Part shown: one piece after another, positions 28,521 to 35,735 of the stretch
Position numbering within the stretch: the first letter of the stretch is position 1
How the letters are laid out: each line of letters opens with the position of its first letter
From: Candidatus Eiseniibacteriota bacterium
GTDB lineage: Bacteria; Orphanbacterota; Orphanbacteria; Orphanbacterales; Orphanbacteraceae
Assembly: GCA_024276995.1 (NCBI GenBank)
Contig: JAJRWB010000011.1
Location: forward strand, 1 to 64,000
Direction of reading: 5' to 3'
DNA: 64,000 nt
Translations under genes and position numbers: made by a program
The notes under the pieces: generated by a model
What the model was told of the DNA's origin: nothing
Seen by the model: only the letters and a program-made list of their open reading frames with translations
Databases searched by the model: none

Positions 28521-29714
28521 ATGAGATACGGGATAGAAAAACCGAGGAGAGTCGCCCGAGGCATCGCGGCGTTACTTATTGTTTTCGTGTCGGTTACGGC
28601 CTTGTCCTGTTCGTCGTCCCGCCGAGGGGGCGCCTCGGCCGTCGAGCCGGTGCGCCATGGCTCGATCGCGCCGTCCGCCGGGGAGATCGTTCCCGCCCTG
28701 GCGACGGGCGCGGAGGCGATGAGACTCGCCGCCGCGTCGTACAGCGAGTGGCTCTACGCCGATTACGACAACGCCGAAAAGACCGCCCTGCGCGTGGCGT
28801 CCGACGACGGCGCGGCGAAGAGCGCCCGCGTGGAAGCACAGAAAACGCTCGTCCTCGTCTTCCTGTCGAAAGGGGATGAAGACGCCGCCCGCGCCGCCTT
28901 GGAGAAGATGCTCGACCTCGATCCCACAGCGCGTTTTTCGCCGGAGGGGAAGTACCCGCCGAAGGTCTACGACTTCTTTCATGAAGTGAAAGACGCCTTG
29001 CCGGAAGGGACGATGGACATCAACACGATCGCGGTGGGCGATTTCGAGAACAACTCCGTGTACACGAAGAAGTACAAGGACTACGATTTCGATCTCTTTC
29101 GCCCGGCGCTCGTCCACTCGATCATCACCGATCTTTCCGAGGCGACCGGCCTGAAGATCGTCGATCGCCAGCGAACGGAGAAGATCATCGAGGAGACGAA
29201 GCTGATCGACACCGGTATGCTCGATCCGGAGCAGGCCGTGCGCGCCGGGAAGTTGCTCGGCGCACACTGCTTCGTCTTCGGCCAGTACATGATCCTCGAC
29301 AAGAAAAAGGTGCGCATCGACATGCGTGTGGTTCACACCGCCACCGGAGAGATTATCGTTGCGAAGCAGATCACCGGCGAGTTCCGCGGAAAACCGGAGA
29401 AGTTTCTCGAAATCGAAAAGGAGCTCGTTATGCTCATCGCGGGCGCCGTCGACCAGGTGGCGGGAAAGGTGGGTGAGAAGAAAACCGATTACAGTGCGGC
29501 CGCCGACGCTCATTTCGCCGCCATCGGAAAGGAAATCGATTCGAGAGAGAATTATGCGGAGGCGCACTTCCTGATCGGCAGGGCCGTGGAACATGAGGAG
29601 AACATGAACTACAAGGCCGCGCTGGCGTCGTGGAAGGATGTGCTGAAGATGGATCCGGAAAACGAGGATGCACGGCGGAGGATTCTCGTGCTCACCCCGA
29701 TCGTGGCGGGCTGA
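28521..29714 (+). CDS. CsgG-like lipoprotein with TPR segments (second of two)
   Basis: 397 aa from ATG 28521 (GGAGGG at good spacing). The lipobox is VTALSC (Cys30). An N-terminal helical repeat region (residues about 65-150; EWLYADYDNAEKTALRVASDD, AARAALEKMLDLDPTARFSP) leads into a CsgG/FlgO-like domain at about 170-320. That domain includes NTIAVGDFENNSVY, LVHSIITDLSEATGLKIVDRQRTEKIIEETKL, GKLLGAHCFVFGQYM and HTATGEIIVAKQITGEF. The C-terminus has another TPR-like helix pair (ALASWKDVLKMDPENEDARRR). It is clearly related to the protein at 23608-24942, so the operon encodes two paralogous CsgG-like lipoproteins, one with TPRs at both ends. It precedes four very small genes. Confidence 0.85.
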   Translation: MRYGIEKPRRVARGIAALLIVFVSVTALSCSSSRRGGASAVEPVRHGSIAPSAGEIVPALATGAEAMRLAAASYSEWLYADYDNAEKTALRVASDDGAAKSARVEAQKTLVLVFLSKGDEDAARAALEKMLDLDPTARFSPEGKYPPKVYDFFHEVKDALPEGTMDINTIAVGDFENNSVYTKKYKDYDFDLFRPALVHSIITDLSEATGLKIVDRQRTEKIIEETKLIDTGMLDPEQAVRAGKLLGAHCFVFGQYMILDKKKVRIDMRVVHTATGEIIVAKQITGEFRGKPEKFLEIEKELVMLIAGAVDQVAGKVGEKKTDYSAAADAHFAAIGKEIDSRENYAEAHFLIGRAVEHEENMNYKAALASWKDVLKMDPENEDARRRILVLTPIVAG

Positions 29715-29740
29715 AAAAGGCGCCGCCGGGAGGCAACCAG

Positions 29741-29998
29741 ATGGCCGAACAGAACGATAAGTTGGAGGAATGGCAGCAGTATCCGGTGTTTCAGGAACTC
29801 ATGACCGACTACGACAAGTATGTCGATCTCCGAAACAAGTGTGCGAACACGTGTCGGGAACTGGACCGGGTGCTGAAGAACGGGTCGAGCGAGGAGAAGG
29901 AAGCGGCCCAGAAATCGATCAACGCTTACGGTTACGCCCTCGGACTCCTCGACGAGGCGATACAGGCGAGAGATAGAATCGTCGAAGAGCACGGCTGA
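29741..29998 (+). CDS. 85-residue helical-hairpin protein
   Basis: 85 aa from ATG 29741 with GGGAGG seven bases upstream, 26 bases after the CsgG-like gene. No signal peptide. It consists of two charged helices separated by a short turn (NGSSEEKEA): one runs LMTDYDKYVDLRNKC... and the other AAQKSINAYGYALGLLDEAI. Two Cys (NKCANTC) lie in the first helix. Small two-helix proteins of 80-90 aa are typical of secretion-system needles and chaperones, but there is no sequence signature to claim that. First of four small genes spaced 13-30 bases apart. Confidence 0.75.
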   Translation: MAEQNDKLEEWQQYPVFQELMTDYDKYVDLRNKCANTCRELDRVLKNGSSEEKEAAQKSINAYGYALGLLDEAIQARDRIVEEHG

Positions 29999-30028
29999 TT
30001 GTGGTCGGGCGGAAAGAGAGGGATTGAA

Positions 30029-30337
30029 ATGAGTGGAGTCGGAGGAATCGGAGGGAATTTCAACGCGGCGGACCTGGCGCAGTTCGAGGTGCCGAGCCAG
30101 AGCGGATTCAGCAAGTTCACGAGCGTTCTGGGGGCTGTCGGTTCGGCGATTCCGGGAGTGGGCGGAGCACTCGGCGCACTGGGTGCCGGCGGGGCGAACA
30201 CGAGCTTCAACCGCCAATATCAGCTTCTCCAGCTGCAGAACAAGATGCAGCAGGAAGCGCAAATGATCAATATGATTTCGAATATCAACAAGACGAAGCA
30301 TGAAGCGTCGATGGCGGCGATTCGAAACGTGAAATAA
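30029..30337 (+). CDS. 102-residue Gly/Ala-rich helical protein, possible secreted subunit
   Basis: 102 aa from ATG 30029. The N-terminus is Gly-rich (MSGVGGIGGNFNAADLAQF). Residues about 33-55 form a small-residue hydrophobic stretch (LGAVGSAIPGVGGALGALGA). The C-terminal half is a long Gln/Met/Asn-rich helix (YQLLQLQNKMQQEAQMINMI, then NINKTKHEASMAAIRNVK). There is no cleavable signal peptide. The combination of a GA-rich hydrophobic segment and a C-terminal helix resembles small T3SS rod or translocator proteins in outline only. A TPR protein encoded 18 bases downstream could be its chaperone. Function unknown. Confidence 0.72.
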   Translation: MSGVGGIGGNFNAADLAQFEVPSQSGFSKFTSVLGAVGSAIPGVGGALGALGAGGANTSFNRQYQLLQLQNKMQQEAQMINMISNINKTKHEASMAAIRNVK

Positions 30338-30355
30338 GAAGAGGATGGTGACCGA

Positions 30356-30763
30356 ATGACGAAGACGGAACTTTCGGTGGCGGCGAGCCGGGAAGAGAAG
30401 CGGTTTCTCATGGAGGCGGCGCTTCTGATGAGAGACACCGACAGGCTCGACGAGGCGAAAGAGATGTTCGAGGCGATCGAACCGCTGGTGCGGGACAAGC
30501 ATCTGCCGGTGATCGGCGTCGGCACGATTCACTTCGCGAAGGGTGACTTCGACGACGCGGTGGAAGCGTTCGAGCGGGCGGTGGAACTCGAGCCGACCTC
30601 GGCGATCGCCTACGCCCATCTCGGCGAAGCGCTCGCTTTCGCGAAACAGACGGAAGAGGCCGAGCTCGCGCTGAAGAAAGCGACCGAACTCGATCCCGGC
30701 GGCAAAGAGGGCGGAGAGATGGCGAGAACGATTCAGAAGTTCCTGTCGTACGGGCTCCTCTAG
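30356..30763 (+). CDS. Small TPR protein, chaperone-like
   Basis: 135 aa with three tandem TPR-type helix pairs: EEKRFLMEAALLMRDTDRLDEAKEMF, then VIGVGTIHFAKGDFDDAVEAFERAVELEP, then AIAYAHLGEALAFAKQTEEAELALKKATELDP. Length and repeat number match class II T3SS chaperones (SycD/LcrH) and SctG, which hold hydrophobic translocators or needle subunits. Many unrelated small TPR proteins look the same, so the chaperone role rests on the neighbouring tiny, partly hydrophobic protein. Starts 18 bases after the upstream gene and ends in TAG 13 bases before the next. Confidence 0.82.
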   Translation: MTKTELSVAASREEKRFLMEAALLMRDTDRLDEAKEMFEAIEPLVRDKHLPVIGVGTIHFAKGDFDDAVEAFERAVELEPTSAIAYAHLGEALAFAKQTEEAELALKKATELDPGGKEGGEMARTIQKFLSYGLL

Positions 30764-30776
30764 CCTGGAGAGCATC

Positions 30777-31172
30777 ATGAAAATCGGCGGAACGCCTCCC
30801 GGCGGAGACAACTTCAAGATTCCCGGTCCCGATGGACCCGAGCCGAAGAAGACGGACGGTAAGGGCGGTGCGCGGTTCGGCGAGAAACTGACCGGCGCGA
30901 CCGGCGGGGCGAACGATCCGGCGCCGGTGCGGGGTGCCGGCGGACCGCAGACGGAGAAGCTCCGCGAGCTGTTTGCCGGCCTCGACGCGAACGCGCCGGG
31001 CGCCGTGGAGGAAGCCGCCGACAAGATGGTCGACTGGGTTCTCACCGAACGGTTCGGCAAGGATGTTCTGAACATGAAAGGCGCCGGCGAACTGAGAAAG
31101 TCGGTGCGCGATCAGCTTCTCGGCGATCCCGCCGGCGAGGCGCGGATCCGAAGGATCCTCGAAGGGATGTGA
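30777..31172 (+). CDS. 131-residue protein with disordered N-terminus and helical C-terminus
   Basis: 131 aa from ATG 30777. Residues 1-60 are Gly/Pro/Lys-rich and probably unstructured (PPGGDNFKIPGPDGPEPKK ... GARFGEKLTGA). Residues about 62-131 are helical (KLRELFAGLDANAPGAVEEA, MVDWVLTERFGKDVLNM, LRKSVRDQLLGDP, ARIRRILEGM). The pattern of a flexible N-terminus with an F-x-x-x-L patch and a short helical domain is common in type III export substrates and regulators, but there is no family match I can defend. Last gene of the operon that begins at 23608. Confidence 0.72.
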   Translation: MKIGGTPPGGDNFKIPGPDGPEPKKTDGKGGARFGEKLTGATGGANDPAPVRGAGGPQTEKLRELFAGLDANAPGAVEEAADKMVDWVLTERFGKDVLNMKGAGELRKSVRDQLLGDPAGEARIRRILEGM

Positions 31173-31339
31173 GCGCCCTCCGGCCTTCGCAACCCTCGCG
31201 GCCCCTTCGTGACCCTCCATTCTCCGCTACCGGCGCGGTCATCCCGCGGCCCCCTTCTACCGATAAGGATAACGGGGATTCTCCACGCTCGGGACAGGTG
31301 TGTCCGGCGGCAGGGCCCCCGTAGCCAGGGAGTTGCTGC

Positions 31340-31559
31340 ATGCGGTCGCACGCGTTCCGGTACGGTCACGAGTCGCTTTTCCCCTTCTTTATTCTAGTGC
31401 TCTTGCCCGGCGTGCCGTCCGCCGCGACGGCATCGTTCTCCGATATCGGACTCAGGTCCCCGGCCCAGACCGGGCCGCCGGGTCGCCACGGGAGTCTATT
31501 TCTACCGCCTCGTCGCCCGGGGCGAGCGCCATGTTCGCGGAAGGGTTCTTCTCCGATGA
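31340..31559 (+). pseudogene. Remnant of a secreted sorting-domain protein, middle deleted
   Basis: ATG 31340 (GGGAG upstream) starts a good signal peptide (SLFPFFILVLLPGVPSAATA) followed by about fifteen residues. In another frame, starting near 31474, the DNA encodes the last strand of a FlgD-like sorting module, GRRVATGVYFYRLVARGERH followed by VRGRVLLR and TGA at 31557-31559. A typical parent protein would have hundreds of residues between these two ends. The simplest reading is a large out-of-frame internal deletion that kept only the first and last parts. The GTG of the histidine kinase follows 13 bases later. Confidence 0.65.
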
Positions 31560-31572
31560 CGGGGGACGGGTC

Positions 31573-33633
31573 GTGAAGCATCTGCGCCGGAAGCCGGAGT
31601 CCACGGGTCGCCCGCCCGGCCACTGGGCCGGCGTCGGCCGTTTCGTCGGTGCCGCGCTGTTCGCCGGCGCGGCATTCTGGCTTCTCGACGCCGCGCTCGG
31701 CTTCACCTTGCGGGGGGGCGTATTCGCCGACCATCTCCTTCGTCCCGATCTTTCCGATCTGTGGACGAGAATCTATGTGGCCGCGTTGCTCCTTGTCTTC
31801 GCGCTCTACGGCCGCGTCGTGCTTTATCATAATCTACGCGCCGACAGGGCGCGCAAAATCAGCGAGGAACGATTTCGCCAGCTCGCCGATCTCCTTCCGC
31901 AGACCCTGTTCGAAGTCGATCTTCACGGCAATGTGCTCTACGCGAATCGATGCGGTCTTCGATCGTTCGGCTATACGGAAGAAGATCTCCAAAAGGGGAT
32001 CCACGTATCAGATCTTTTCGCGAAGGAGGATGTTTCCCGTGTGCTCCGCAACCTCGGCGGTGGGCGGGTGGAGGAGAGCGGCGAAATCGGAGACGGCCAC
32101 ACCGAGTTTCTTGCAAGGAGGAAGGATGACAGCCTCTTCGCCGTGTCGGTGAAGTCGAGTCCCGTCACGGCAAGGGGGCGCCGCGTCGGCTACCGCGGTG
32201 TGATGATCGACGTCACACGGCTGAAGAAAGTCCGCGAAGCGCTCCGGGAATCGGAAGAGCAGCACCGCGTTACGATCAACGCCTTGGGGGACGCCATCTT
32301 CGTGGTCAACCGGGAGATGGAGGTGGTGCTTTTCAACGCACCCTTGCGGACGTGGAATCGTTCTCTCGGCATCACGAAGTCGCCGCTCGGCATGAAGGTG
32401 TCCGATGTCTACCCGTTTCTCCCCGGTTCCGTGATCGAAGAGTACCGCCGCGTCTTCGACTCGGGGGAGACGCTGATCACGGAGGAGGAATCGGTCGTGG
32501 GCGGGCGGCGGGTGATAACGGAGAGCCGGAAGATCCCGGTGTGGGAAGGGGGCGTGGTCGCCCGGGTGATCACGGCGATCCGGGATATCACGGAGCGGCG
32601 GAAGGCGGAAGAGGAGCTGAAGAGACACCGGGACCACCTCGAGGAACTCGTGCGGGAGAGAACGGAAAAACTCGGCCGGGCGAACCGGCTTCTGCGCGAA
32701 GAGATCGAACGGCGTCGCAAGGCGCAACGGCAGGTGCTCGCCTTGAACGGCGAACTCGAAAAGCGGGTGCGCGAGCGGACGCGGGAGCTGGAAAAGGCGA
32801 ACGAAGAGCTGAAGGAGGTGGACAAGATGAAGGATATCTTCCTCTCCACCATCTCCCACGAATTTCGAACGCCCCTCACGTCGATACGGTCGTATTCCGA
32901 AGTGCTTCTCACGCACGATGAACCGATTCATACCCGCAGGGAATTCATCGAGGTGATCAACAGCGAGAGCGAGCGACTTTCGCGCCTCATCGACAACGTT
33001 CTCGATTTTTCACAGATCGGTGCCGGCGGGGTGATCTGGAACGACGGCTTTTTCTCCATCGAGAAAGTTGTTCATCTCGCCGCGCGCGCCGAGGCGAAGC
33101 TCTTCGAGGAGAAGGAACTGCAGTTCATCTTCGACCCGGGCGCGCCGACGAGTCCGGTTTTCGCCGATCCCGACAGAATTCAGCAGGTGATCACCAACCT
33201 CCTGGGGAATGCGATCAAGTTCTCTCCCCGCGGCGGAGTGATCACCGTGAGAACCGAACCGTTTCATGGCAGGAGAACGGGGGACGCCGCGCAGTGGGTG
33301 AGGGTGAGCGTCATCGATGAAGGACCCGGAATCGCCCCGAAAGACAGGGAGATCATCTTCGAGAGGTTTCGGCAGATCTCCACCGACACGCTCCGAAACA
33401 AGACGAAAGGGACCGGCCTCGGACTTCCGATCTGCCGGAAGATCGTCGCCCACTATGGAGGGTCGATCCGCGTGGAGGACGCCCCGAAGGGGGGCTGCGT
33501 TTTTTCCTTCACCCTTCCGTGCGGCGGCAAGCGTGTCGCCGGGGACGATCGCACGAGCCCGGGGCAAGGTTCGGCGGGCGATTCCCCGGAGCGGGAAGTG
33601 TTCCTCGCGCGCGAGACGCGAAAACTTTCCTGA
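31573..33633 (+). CDS. Membrane-bound PAS-PAS sensor histidine kinase
   Basis: 686 aa from GTG 31573 (GGGGGA upstream); starting further upstream would read antisense-frame sequence of the decayed gene. Two membrane helices (FVGAALFAGAAFWLLDAALGF and YVAALLLVFALYGRVVLYH) are followed by a PAS domain (EERFRQLADLLPQTLFEVDLHGN) and a second PAS (ALGDAIFVVNREMEVVLFNA). A long coiled coil (residues about 355-430) leads to HisKA with the phospho-acceptor (STISHEFRTPLTSI). The HATPase domain has the N box NLLGNAIKFSP, G1 DEGPGIAP, F box FERF and G2 GTGLGLPICRKIV. All kinase motifs are intact. No response regulator is adjacent, so it is an orphan. Confidence 0.93.
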   Translation: MKHLRRKPESTGRPPGHWAGVGRFVGAALFAGAAFWLLDAALGFTLRGGVFADHLLRPDLSDLWTRIYVAALLLVFALYGRVVLYHNLRADRARKISEERFRQLADLLPQTLFEVDLHGNVLYANRCGLRSFGYTEEDLQKGIHVSDLFAKEDVSRVLRNLGGGRVEESGEIGDGHTEFLARRKDDSLFAVSVKSSPVTARGRRVGYRGVMIDVTRLKKVREALRESEEQHRVTINALGDAIFVVNREMEVVLFNAPLRTWNRSLGITKSPLGMKVSDVYPFLPGSVIEEYRRVFDSGETLITEEESVVGGRRVITESRKIPVWEGGVVARVITAIRDITERRKAEEELKRHRDHLEELVRERTEKLGRANRLLREEIERRRKAQRQVLALNGELEKRVRERTRELEKANEELKEVDKMKDIFLSTISHEFRTPLTSIRSYSEVLLTHDEPIHTRREFIEVINSESERLSRLIDNVLDFSQIGAGGVIWNDGFFSIEKVVHLAARAEAKLFEEKELQFIFDPGAPTSPVFADPDRIQQVITNLLGNAIKFSPRGGVITVRTEPFHGRRTGDAAQWVRVSVIDEGPGIAPKDREIIFERFRQISTDTLRNKTKGTGLGLPICRKIVAHYGGSIRVEDAPKGGCVFSFTLPCGGKRVAGDDRTSPGQGSAGDSPEREVFLARETRKLS

Positions 33634-33640
33634 ATATTTC

Positions 33641-33670
33641 TTGCGCCGATCGTCGAAGAGCTGATAAAAT
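33641..33670 (+). promoter_or_regulatory. Promoter of the leader ORF / ABC exporter operon
   Basis: TTGCGC (33641-33646) and TAAAAT (33665-33670) with an 18-base spacer, in a locally AT-rich stretch immediately downstream of the kinase stop. The transcript would begin near 33677 and carry a leader of about 235 bases containing a short ORF and an intrinsic terminator before the ABC gene. Confidence 0.55.
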
Positions 33671-33725
33671 TGGCTTCGCTGCAATCTTGAACCGCCGAAC
33701 CACAACGGGAACGGGAGAAGTTTCG

Positions 33726-33803
33726 ATGATCCGGAGCAGGAACACGAATCGGACGCGACCGAGGGGAACGCTTTCCGTGGAGGTGGGTATGGTTCCGGTG
33801 TAA
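33726..33803 (+). CDS. 25-codon leader peptide ORF ahead of the ABC exporter
   Basis: ATG 33726 has GGGAGAAG five bases upstream, and the frame ends in TAA at 33801. The peptide starts MIRSRNTNRT and ends VEVGMVPV, being Arg-rich at the front and Val-rich at the end. Its last codons (GGTTCCGGTG) can pair with the sequence after the stop (CACC and GGAAC, about 33810-33828), so a ribosome stalled near the end of the ORF would break that hairpin. The intrinsic terminator begins 30 bases after the stop. This matches a ribosome-mediated attenuation leader such as BmrB ahead of BmrCD. It is too short to be confident as a gene on its own. Confidence 0.5.
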   Translation: MIRSRNTNRTRPRGTLSVEVGMVPV

Positions 33804-33832
33804 GACCGCACCACAAGAAGATGGAACGATCG

Positions 33833-33873
33833 CCCGCCGTCCCGAAGGATCGAGGATGGCGGGTTTCTTTTTT
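33833..33873 (+). terminator. Intrinsic terminator/attenuator upstream of the ABC exporter
   Basis: CCCGCC (33833-33838) pairs with GGCGGG (33858-33863), and TTTCTTTTTT follows directly at 33864-33873. It is located 38 bases before the ABC ATG, after a promoter and leader ORF, so it would stop most transcripts before the exporter unless disrupted. CGATC at about 33828-33832 and GATCG at about 33848-33852 offer a competing stem. A second CCCGCC lies just after the T-tract. Confidence 0.75.
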
Positions 33874-33911
33874 CCCGCCGGCGGCAAGGGGACGGGGCAA
33901 GAGGATTGGCG

Positions 33912-35735
33912 ATGCAGACGGCATTCTACGAGGATGAAAAATCGAACGGCCGGGAGAGCGACTTCGGCCCGGGCGCGGCGTTTCGCGCGCTCCTGCCGTT
34001 TCTTAATCGGTACCGATGGCGGCTGATCGGCTCGCTCGGTCTTCTTCTCGCCGCGACGGCGGCCACGCTCTTCTGGCCGCTTCTCGTGCAACGCGCCATC
34101 GACGGCGCGGTGGAGGGTCCGCTCGCTTTGCCCGACGAAGCGCGGCGTTTCGCGCCCCTTCTCGGCTATAGCCTCGCCGTGCTGGCGATCCAGGTGGCGG
34201 GGATCTTCCTTCGCTACCGGCAGCGCATTTCCCTCGAGAGTGTCGGCCAGGACGTGATGTACGACTTGCGGCGGCGTCTCTTCGGGCACATCGTGTCGCT
34301 TCCCGTTTCGTTTTTCGACGCCCATCCCGTGGGACGACTGATGGCGCGCGTCGAATCGGACACCGAGTCGCTTCGCCTCTTGTTCGCCAACGTGGTGGTC
34401 CTCGTCGTGGGCGATCTCCTCCTCATGGCGGGATTGTGGGGAATGATGTTCTTCGCCGAGAAGCGCCTGGCGCTCGCCGTCCTCGCGGTCACCCCTTTCG
34501 TGGCGGGGGCGCTCTACGCCTTTCACCGCCTGACGACACACCGCTTTCTCGAAGTACGAAGGAAGATGGCGGATGTGACCGCCACGCTCACCGAGTTTCT
34601 CCACGCCATGGCGATCGTCCAGATCTTTCATCGCGGGGAATACGCCCGCCGTTGCATGAACCGGGCGAACCGCGCGAAGTTCGACGAGGAGAAATTCGTG
34701 GAAATCTCCTTTTGCGTCCTTTTCAACATGCTTTTTCTCCTCGAGCACATCAAGATCGGCCTGGTGATCTTTCTCGGAACGCTGTGGGGCGTCACGCCGG
34801 GGGTGGTCGTTCTTTTCATCCTGCTCGTGTGGCAGGAGTTCGAACCGATCGCCCGCGCCGCCGACCAGCTCGGCAGTTTTCAGAAGGTAATCGCCGGCGC
34901 GCGTCGCATATTCTCGCTCCTCGCGTTGAAGAGCGACATCGAAGAGCGCGCCGATCCGGCGCCGTGGCCGGCGGTGCGCGACGCGATCCGTTTCGAGAAC
35001 GTTTGGTTCTCATACCGGAACGATGGAACGTGGGCGCTCCGTGACGTGACCCTCGAAATCCCGGCCGGTTCGCGCGTCGCCTTGGCCGGTGTCACCGGGG
35101 GCGGCAAGACGACGATCCTCTCCCTTCTCCTTCGGATGTACGATCCCCAGCGGGGAAGGATCACCGTGGACGGCGTCGACATTCGCGACCTTTCGGTCGC
35201 CGACTTGCGCCGCCGCTTCGCGCTCGTGCTGCAGGACATCATCCTCTTTCCGGGGAGTGTGAGATCGAACATCACCCTCGACGCGCCGGACGTGGATGAC
35301 CGGAGGATGCGCCTTGCCGCGGAGGCGGTCGATGCCGATCGGTTCGTTCGTAAACTTCCTGTTGGGTACGACACGGAGGTGTCCGAGAAGGGAGCCAATT
35401 TCAGCCGCGGAGAGAGGCAGCTCCTTTCCTTCGCGAGGGCTCTCGTCGTCGATCCGGAAGTGCTTCTCCTCGACGAGGCGACCGGGAGCATCGACCCGGA
35501 AACGGAGCGAACCGTGCGCTCGGCGCTTGGCGCTCTCATGAAAGGGCGCACGTCGCTCGTGATCGCCCACCGCCTTTCGACGATTCTCGACGCGGACACC
35601 ATCGTGGTGATCGCCGGCGGGCGGATCGTCGAGCGGGGAAGCCACGCCGAACTTCTCGAACGGGGGGGCGTATACGCGAAGCTCTTTCAGCTGCAGTTCA
35701 AGAGGCCGGAAAGGGAGTGGAAAGATGCGGGCTAA
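33912..35735 (+). CDS. ABC exporter half-transporter, subunit A (type I fold)
   Basis: 607 aa from ATG 33912 (AGGA upstream; a TTG at 33906 is in frame). The N-terminal membrane domain has six predicted helices (for example WRLIGSLGLLLAATAATLFWPLLV, LLGYSLAVLAIQVAGIFLRY, VLVVGDLLLMAGLWGMMFF). The ATPase domain has Walker A GVTGGGKTT, Q-loop LVLQDI, signature FSRGERQ (non-canonical in place of LSGGQ), Walker B VLLLDEATGSID with the catalytic Glu, and switch His IAHRLST. A canonical Glu with an altered signature pairs naturally with the partner gene, which has the reverse. The coding regions overlap by 11 bases, so the two make a heterodimeric multidrug/lipid exporter of the MdlAB/BmrCD/TmrAB kind. 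Confidence 0.93.
   Translation: MQTAFYEDEKSNGRESDFGPGAAFRALLPFLNRYRWRLIGSLGLLLAATAATLFWPLLVQRAIDGAVEGPLALPDEARRFAPLLGYSLAVLAIQVAGIFLRYRQRISLESVGQDVMYDLRRRLFGHIVSLPVSFFDAHPVGRLMARVESDTESLRLLFANVVVLVVGDLLLMAGLWGMMFFAEKRLALAVLAVTPFVAGALYAFHRLTTHRFLEVRRKMADVTATLTEFLHAMAIVQIFHRGEYARRCMNRANRAKFDEEKFVEISFCVLFNMLFLLEHIKIGLVIFLGTLWGVTPGVVVLFILLVWQEFEPIARAADQLGSFQKVIAGARRIFSLLALKSDIEERADPAPWPAVRDAIRFENVWFSYRNDGTWALRDVTLEIPAGSRVALAGVTGGGKTTILSLLLRMYDPQRGRITVDGVDIRDLSVADLRRRFALVLQDIILFPGSVRSNITLDAPDVDDRRMRLAAEAVDADRFVRKLPVGYDTEVSEKGANFSRGERQLLSFARALVVDPEVLLLDEATGSIDPETERTVRSALGALMKGRTSLVIAHRLSTILDADTIVVIAGGRIVERGSHAELLERGGVYAKLFQLQFKRPEREWKDAG

Noticed and set aside
31300-31572. Upstream start for the histidine kinase
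   Set aside because: The extra 91 residues are low-complexity and lie over the remnant gene in another frame. The GTG at 31573 has a ribosome site and gives a normal membrane domain.
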